This document shows positions 12,986-16,514 of a stretch of DNA of 16,514 nt, one piece after another. The first letter of the stretch is position 1; each line of letters begins with the position of its first letter. Under the pieces are notes generated by a model that did not search any database, had not been told where the DNA came from, and worked only from the letters and a program-made list of their open reading frames with translations. The position numbers and the translations under genes were made by a program. The stretch is from NCBI GenBank assembly GCA_002396065.1, contig DGWE01000091.1:1-16514 (forward strand), read 5' to 3'. Source of the stretch: Eubacteriaceae bacterium UBA4266 (GTDB lineage Bacteria > Bacillota > Clostridia > Eubacteriales > Eubacteriaceae).

Positions 12986-14050
12986 CTAGCAGACCTTGAC
13001 GACCCAGTTGAACGGGTCTTCGACAGTGCCGTGCTGGATACCGACTAAGGTGTCATAAATCTTCTGAGCGTACGGGCCGATTTCGTCATTGTTGAAGACC
13101 ATGTCTTCGCCGGCGTAGTTCAGCTTGCCGATTGGCGCGACAACGGCTGCAGTCCCCATACCGAAGACTTCTTCAACCTTGCCTGCGTGGTAGTCGTCCA
13201 ACAGTTCCTGAATTGGCAGGATCCGTTCTTCAACGGTTTCGCCCCAGCTCTTGAGCAGCTGAATGATGGATTTACGGGTAATCCCTGGCAGGATGGTGCC
13301 TGTCAACTTCGGCGTGACGAATTTGCCGTCGATCTTGAACATGATGTTGCAGGAGCCGACTTCTTCGATGTTTTTACGGGTTGCGCCGTCGAGCCACAAT
13401 GTTTCTTCGTAGCCTTCTTCGTTGGCCTTTTCGGTCGCAGCCAAGGAGCCTGCGTAGTTGCCGCCGCATTTCGCTTCGCCAGTCCCACCGGCAACGGTTC
13501 TTGCGTAAACCTGTTCGATATGCATCACAGCCGGTTTCAAGCCGTCTTCGTAGTAGGAGCCGACTGGGCAGAGAATAATGAAGAATTTATAGGTGCTGGA
13601 TACGTGAACGCCGATGTAGTTTTCCGTCGCAAAAATAAACGGGCGGATGTAAAGTGACGTGCCCGGAGCGGTCGGGATCCAATCCTTTTCGATTTCAACG
13701 AGTTTCTTTAACGCTTCGAGCGCAAAATCTTCGTCGATCGGCGGAATGCAGAGGCGCTTAGCTGAGCGGTTCAGACGTGCGAAGTTTTCCTGCGGGCGGA
13801 ACAGCTGAACGTGGCCGTCCGGCGTTTTGTAGGCTTTTGTGCCTTCGAAAACTTCCTGCGCGTAATGGAAAACACAGGCGGAAGGATCCAGGCTGATCGG
13901 ACCGTAGGGTTCGATCGTCGCATTGTGCCAGCCATTTTCTGGATCGTAATCCATTGTGAACATATAATCCGTGAAGATGCGGCCGAAAGGCAGATTGCTC
14001 TGATCCGGCTTTTCTTTCAGGGTTTTCGCTTTGACAAACTTGATATCCAT
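12986..14050 (-). CDS. ilvE: Branched-chain amino acid aminotransferase (class IV, type II BCAT)
   Basis: A 354-residue PLP enzyme catalysing the reversible transfer of the amino group between Leu, Ile or Val and 2-oxoglutarate. Length and N-terminus (FGRIFTDYMFTMDY, then HYAQEVFEGTKAYKTPDG) are those of the type II, mammalian/Bacillus-like BCAT group. The PLP lysine is Lys194 in GEAKCGGNYAGSL; IEEVGSCNIMF holds Glu230, which contacts the pyridine nitrogen; TGTILPGITRKSII and GMGTAAVVAPIG form the phosphate and substrate pocket. GAGGAG lies 6 nt before ATG 14050. It appears to be monocistronic, with its own promoter and no other branched-chain gene beside it. The leader is short and lacks T-box features. 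Confidence 0.96.
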   Translation of the reverse strand: MDIKFVKAKTLKEKPDQSNLPFGRIFTDYMFTMDYDPENGWHNATIEPYGPISLDPSACVFHYAQEVFEGTKAYKTPDGHVQLFRPQENFARLNRSAKRLCIPPIDEDFALEALKKLVEIEKDWIPTAPGTSLYIRPFIFATENYIGVHVSSTYKFFIILCPVGSYYEDGLKPAVMHIEQVYARTVAGGTGEAKCGGNYAGSLAATEKANEEGYEETLWLDGATRKNIEEVGSCNIMFKIDGKFVTPKLTGTILPGITRKSIIQLLKSWGETVEERILPIQELLDDYHAGKVEEVFGMGTAAVVAPIGKLNYAGEDMVFNNDEIGPYAQKIYDTLVGIQHGTVEDPFNWVVKVC

Positions 14051-14110
14051 TTATTTCTCCTCATCTATCAACCGCCGTCACGCGATTGGTCATTTGTTAA
14101 CAATAGTATT

Positions 14111-14139
14111 ATTTTAACAATCATGTATACAATCTACAA
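14111..14139 (-). promoter_or_regulatory. Promoter for ilvE
   Basis: Minus-strand TTGTAG (14139-14134), 17-nt spacer, TAAAAT (14116-14111), giving a start near 14104. A perfect palindrome TTGTTAACAA (14094-14103) lies right at the expected start site and may be an operator. Confidence 0.6.
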
Positions 14140-14162
14140 GACATTTATTGTACTTTTTCTGA

Positions 14163-14203
14163 TACAATTTTAATTTGAACGTCACCGCGCTTTTTGATAC
14201 ACT
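14163..14203 (+). promoter_or_regulatory. Tandem promoter elements for mutY
   Basis: An extended -10, TGATACAAT, ends at 14168. A second promoter has TTGAAC (14175-14180), 17-nt spacer and TACACT (14198-14203), also preceded by TGA. The second would start transcription at about 14210-14211, on the mutY ATG itself. Confidence 0.5.
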
Positions 14204-14210
14204 ACCTTTT

Positions 14211-15314
14211 ATGAAACAAAGGATCAAACACACAACTTCTTCAACGACTTTTCCCGCGCCGCCGGACGGCGCAGCTGACGCACTGCTCACCTGGTTTTCT
14301 GAAAACAAACGGGACCTCCCGTTTAGACGCCCCGCGCGCACAACCCGAGCCGACCCATACCGCGTCTGGATTTCTGAGATCATGGCCCAGCAGACCCAAA
14401 TCGACACGCTGATTCCCTACTTCGAGCGCTTTATCTCCACCCTTCCGACGCTGGATGACCTGGCCAGTGCCAGCGAGGAGACCGTTCTCAAGCTCTGGGA
14501 GGGCCTCGGCTATTATTCCAGAGCCCGCAACCTGCGCAAGGCTGCCATTCAAATTCAGGCCCTCGGGCATTTTCCTGACACGGCTGAGGCGCTCGCAAAA
14601 CTGCCGGGCATCGGGCCCTACACTGCCGGCGCCATCGCGTCCCTCGCCTTTAATCAAAGGGCCACCGCGGTTGACGGCAACGTCCTGAGGGTTGCCGCCC
14701 GGCTGATGGACAGCCCGGCTGATACGGCGCTGCCCGCCGTGCGCAAGTCGGTCTCGGCCTGGCTCTTAACCTGGATGCCGGAGAACCGGCCCGGCGATTT
14801 CAACGAAGCGCTGATGGAACTCGGCGCCCTCGTCTGCACGCCGAAATCCCCATCCTGTCTGATCTGCCCGTGGCGGGACATCTGCCTGTCTCTAAAAAAC
14901 GGCACCGTCGACAAGCGGCCGGTCAAATCAAAACGAACGAAGCACCGGACCGAAAAAATCGCCGCCGCGGTCGTCACCGATTCGGCCGGCCGACTCCTGA
15001 TCCACAAGCGCCCGGACACTGGGCTGCTCGCCGGATTGTGGGAACTGCCGAACGTGACAGCGGCCAATAAAAAAGAAGGCGCAGCCGCCATCAAAAAACA
15101 CCTCGAAACCCAGCTCGGCATTCCCGTGTCTGACCCTGCCTTTTTAAAAAACGACCGCCACGTCTTCACCCACATCACCTGGCAGATCGCCGTTTACCGT
15201 TTCTCGCTGGAAGCGGACGTCACGCCAAAGGACGACACCTGGGTATTTGCCGACCGGGACGATCTCGAACAGCGGTTCCCGCTGCCGACCGCCTTTTCCA
15301 AGCTGCTCTCTTGA
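14211..15314 (+). CDS. mutY: Adenine DNA glycosylase MutY
   Basis: A 367-residue DNA repair enzyme that removes adenine mispaired with 8-oxoguanine. The HhH-GPD domain contains catalytic Glu56 in WISEIMAQQTQI, GYYSRARNL (100-108), the hairpin LPGIGPYTAGAIASLAF (131-147) and Asp155 in AVDGNVLRV. The 4Fe-4S loop is Cys209-X6-Cys216-X2-Cys219-X5-Cys225. The C-terminal Nudix-like domain (about 245-367), which recognises 8-oxoG, includes HVFTHITW (318-325). The frame is open to a TTG at 14175, but that TTG is part of a promoter, and alignment starts after ATG 14211. No Shine-Dalgarno sequence precedes this ATG. Divergent from ilvE; ends at a bidirectional terminator. Confidence 0.96.
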   Translation: MKQRIKHTTSSTTFPAPPDGAADALLTWFSENKRDLPFRRPARTTRADPYRVWISEIMAQQTQIDTLIPYFERFISTLPTLDDLASASEETVLKLWEGLGYYSRARNLRKAAIQIQALGHFPDTAEALAKLPGIGPYTAGAIASLAFNQRATAVDGNVLRVAARLMDSPADTALPAVRKSVSAWLLTWMPENRPGDFNEALMELGALVCTPKSPSCLICPWRDICLSLKNGTVDKRPVKSKRTKHRTEKIAAAVVTDSAGRLLIHKRPDTGLLAGLWELPNVTAANKKEGAAAIKKHLETQLGIPVSDPAFLKNDRHVFTHITWQIAVYRFSLEADVTPKDDTWVFADRDDLEQRFPLPTAFSKLLS

Positions 15315-15317
15315 CGC

Positions 15318-15359
15318 AAAAAATCCGAAGGACCGTCATTTTCGGCCCTTCGGATTTTT
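15318..15359. terminator. Bidirectional terminator between mutY and the nitroreductase gene
   Basis: Arms 15319-15331 and 15347-15359 are perfectly complementary over 13 bp; three more pairs follow one mismatch around a 7-nt loop. Runs of five or more A and T at the two bases give a U tract in both directions. Confidence 0.92.
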
Positions 15360-15372
15360 AATTGCCGCATTT

Positions 15373-15894
15373 TTAGTCGAGCTTGTACAGCCGACCCGGT
15401 TTTCTCGGAAGATCCGCAGGCGCATCGTCGCGGTAGCCGACCACGCAGTGGCCGATCCCTTCGTAATCGCCTTCGATGCCGAGAGCCTTCAGGATCGCCT
15501 TGCCTTCGGGCTGTTCAAATTCCTGCTTCGCCCGGTGAATCCAGCACGCGCCGAGGCCAAGGCCTTCGGCCGCCGTCAGCATGTTGCCGATGACGAGGGC
15601 GCCGTCGTACATGTAGGTCGGCGCCGATTTGTCCGCCAGTACCACGTAGACCACCGGTGCGCCGTAAAACGGATCGCTTTCCACACCCATGATGCCCGCA
15701 TTCAGCTTGGACAGCGTGTCGCGGATCGCCTTGTTGCGGATCTGGATGATGATCGCCGGCTGACGATTACGACCCGAGGCCGCGTTGAGCCCCGCCGCTG
15801 AGATCTGATCCAGCAGGCCGTCCGGCACGGCATCCGGTTTGAATTTTCTGCAGCTGCGCCGTTCGAGCAGCGCTTTCATTGCCATGTTTTCCAT
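15373..15894 (-). CDS. Nitroreductase family FMN-dependent oxidoreductase
   Basis: A 173-residue flavoprotein of the nitroreductase superfamily, small single-domain type, that acts as a dimer using NAD(P)H. The FMN-binding start LLERRSCRKFKPDAVPDGLL is typical, as is NAASGRNRQPAIIIQI (37-52), the SGRN form of the usual Ser-x-x-Asn segment. YDGALVIGNMLTAAEGLGLGACWI and the C-terminal GHCVVGYRDDAP region complete the fold. Physiological substrate unknown; quinones, flavins or nitro-compounds are common for the family. GGAGG lies 9 nt before ATG 15894. It is 45 nt downstream of the surface-protein gene in the same orientation, so they may be co-transcribed, though their roles look unrelated. Confidence 0.9.
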   Translation of the reverse strand: MENMAMKALLERRSCRKFKPDAVPDGLLDQISAAGLNAASGRNRQPAIIIQIRNKAIRDTLSKLNAGIMGVESDPFYGAPVVYVVLADKSAPTYMYDGALVIGNMLTAAEGLGLGACWIHRAKQEFEQPEGKAILKALGIEGDYEGIGHCVVGYRDDAPADLPRKPGRLYKLD

Positions 15895-15939
15895 ATTCTA
15901 TACCCTCCTCTAATCTTCAAAGCTTTCGCTTGTGTATCC

Positions 15940-16514
15940 TTATATATCGCGGCTGACCTCATTGCTCCAGTCGGAGTAGTAGCGCTTGCCGCCAATCTTA
16001 ATGTAGGCGCGCACCTTGCCCTTGACGGTGCAGCCCGAATCGTTGACGTAAACCGCCACCGATGTAGTCTGATCGTTCCAATTTGCCGGCCGCACCGCTT
16101 CGGTGTCGTCGTCCTTGATCTTCGTGATCTCGACCTCGTAGCCGTCCGCGCCCTCCACCGCGTTCCACGAAAAACTGATGCCGTCCATATCCTGAATCTT
16201 GGTATCCTGCCAATCCTGTGCCTTTGGCGCCGGGAGGGCCGAGACTGTGTAAACGCCGTTGAGCACCGTGCCCTTTCGGCCAGACGCGTTGTAGGCCACC
16301 ACGCGGATCGTCGTCGTGCCCGGCGGCAGCTCGATCGCCTTGGTGTATAAGGTAGACTTTTTCGTCGGCGCCTTGCCGTCTGTCGTGTAGTACAGCGTAT
16401 CGGTTTTGCGTCCCGCCTTGACCGTGAGCTTAAAGCCAATGTCGTAGCTGCCCGGATCCGACGCGAAGCTCGGCCGGCTGACCAGCAGCGTCTTTTTGAG
16501 CTTGAGCATGTCGG
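15940..16514 (-). CDS. C-terminal part of a surface protein with chitobiase-C-like and FN3-like domains (cut by window edge)
   Basis: The frame is open through the right edge of the window; a methionine codon at 16509 is preceded by an in-frame sense codon and no Shine-Dalgarno sequence can be judged, so I treat it as a fragment of a longer gene. The first visible part contains TLYYTTDGKAPTKKSTLYTK and TTTIRVVAYNASGRKGTVLN, the signature of the CHB_HEX_C_1 beta-sandwich repeat found in extracellular proteins. The last 95 or so residues look like a fibronectin type III module (GISFSWNAVEGADGYEVEIT ... GKRYYSDWSNEV). No membrane anchor or sorting signal follows the last domain, so any anchor must be upstream. 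Function unknown; an extracellular or cell-wall location is inferred from the domains. Confidence 0.8.
   Translation of the reverse strand, partial: DMLKLKKTLLVSRPSFASDPGSYDIGFKLTVKAGRKTDTLYYTTDGKAPTKKSTLYTKAIELPPGTTTIRVVAYNASGRKGTVLNGVYTVSALPAPKAQDWQDTKIQDMDGISFSWNAVEGADGYEVEITKIKDDDTEAVRPANWNDQTTSVAVYVNDSGCTVKGKVRAYIKIGGKRYYSDWSNEVSRDI

Noticed and set aside
14051..14104. T-box leader before ilvE
   Set aside because: The leader is only about 54 nt, has no specifier stem, no conserved T-box sequence and no terminator.
14175..14210. MutY start at TTG 14175
   Set aside because: The TTG belongs to a -35 element and lies at the start point of the upstream promoter; alignment with MutY begins after ATG 14211.
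1..16514. Mobile elements, CRISPR arrays or prophage genes
   Set aside because: No transposase, integrase, phage motif, regularly spaced direct repeat or terminal inverted repeats enclosing a coding segment were seen.

Overview
The window looks like chromosomal DNA from a GC-rich (high-50s percent by eye) anaerobic Gram-positive bacterium, probably of the Eubacteriales. Pointers are an indolepyruvate:ferredoxin oxidoreductase subunit, a cysteine-rich ferredoxin-like protein typical of strict anaerobes, an LtaS-type polyglycerol-phosphate synthase, a BioY biotin importer, an Rrf2 regulator with a cysteine cluster, type I QueF, tRNAs with encoded CCA and strong AGGAGG ribosome-binding sites. 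An Eubacteriaceae/Pseudoramibacter-like host would fit, but that is a guess from gene content. No insertion sequence, phage gene, CRISPR array or rRNA was seen, so this is mostly housekeeping DNA.

Layout. 1-2458 (all minus): 5' part of iorA running off the left edge, preceded by a promoter and a terminator-like leader hairpin; an AlkD-like DNA glycosylase; a conserved anaerobe iron-sulfur protein. 2563-4481 (minus): folE and a MATE exporter joined by an ATGA overlap. 4542-5216 (plus): bioY with its own promoter and an operator-like inverted repeat. 5213-7693 (minus): a preQ1-I riboswitch followed by queD-queE-queC-queF. With folE, every step from GTP to preQ1 is present. bioY and queF are convergent and overlap at their stop codons. 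7766-12342 (minus): Rrf2 regulator, HD phosphohydrolase, LtaS-like membrane synthase and an orphan ABC-type substrate-binding protein. A terminator-like hairpin lies between the first two. 12629-12873 (minus): tRNA-Ser(UGA) and tRNA-Ser(GCU), from a perfect-consensus promoter. 12986-14050 (minus): ilvE. 14211-15314 (plus): mutY, divergent from ilvE and possibly leaderless. 15373-16514 (minus): a nitroreductase downstream of the C-terminus of a surface protein with chitobiase-C-like and FN3-like domains, cut by the right edge.

The most rewarding sequence is regulatory. The preQ1 switch ahead of queD can be read down to its mutually exclusive antiterminator and terminator pairings. Two separate promoters (queD and the tRNA pair) have the arm or body of a perfect inverted repeat between their -35 and -10 boxes. 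The iorA, HD-domain and bioY genes have leader or operator structures not explained by standard families that I can name. I did not find a convincing new multigene system.
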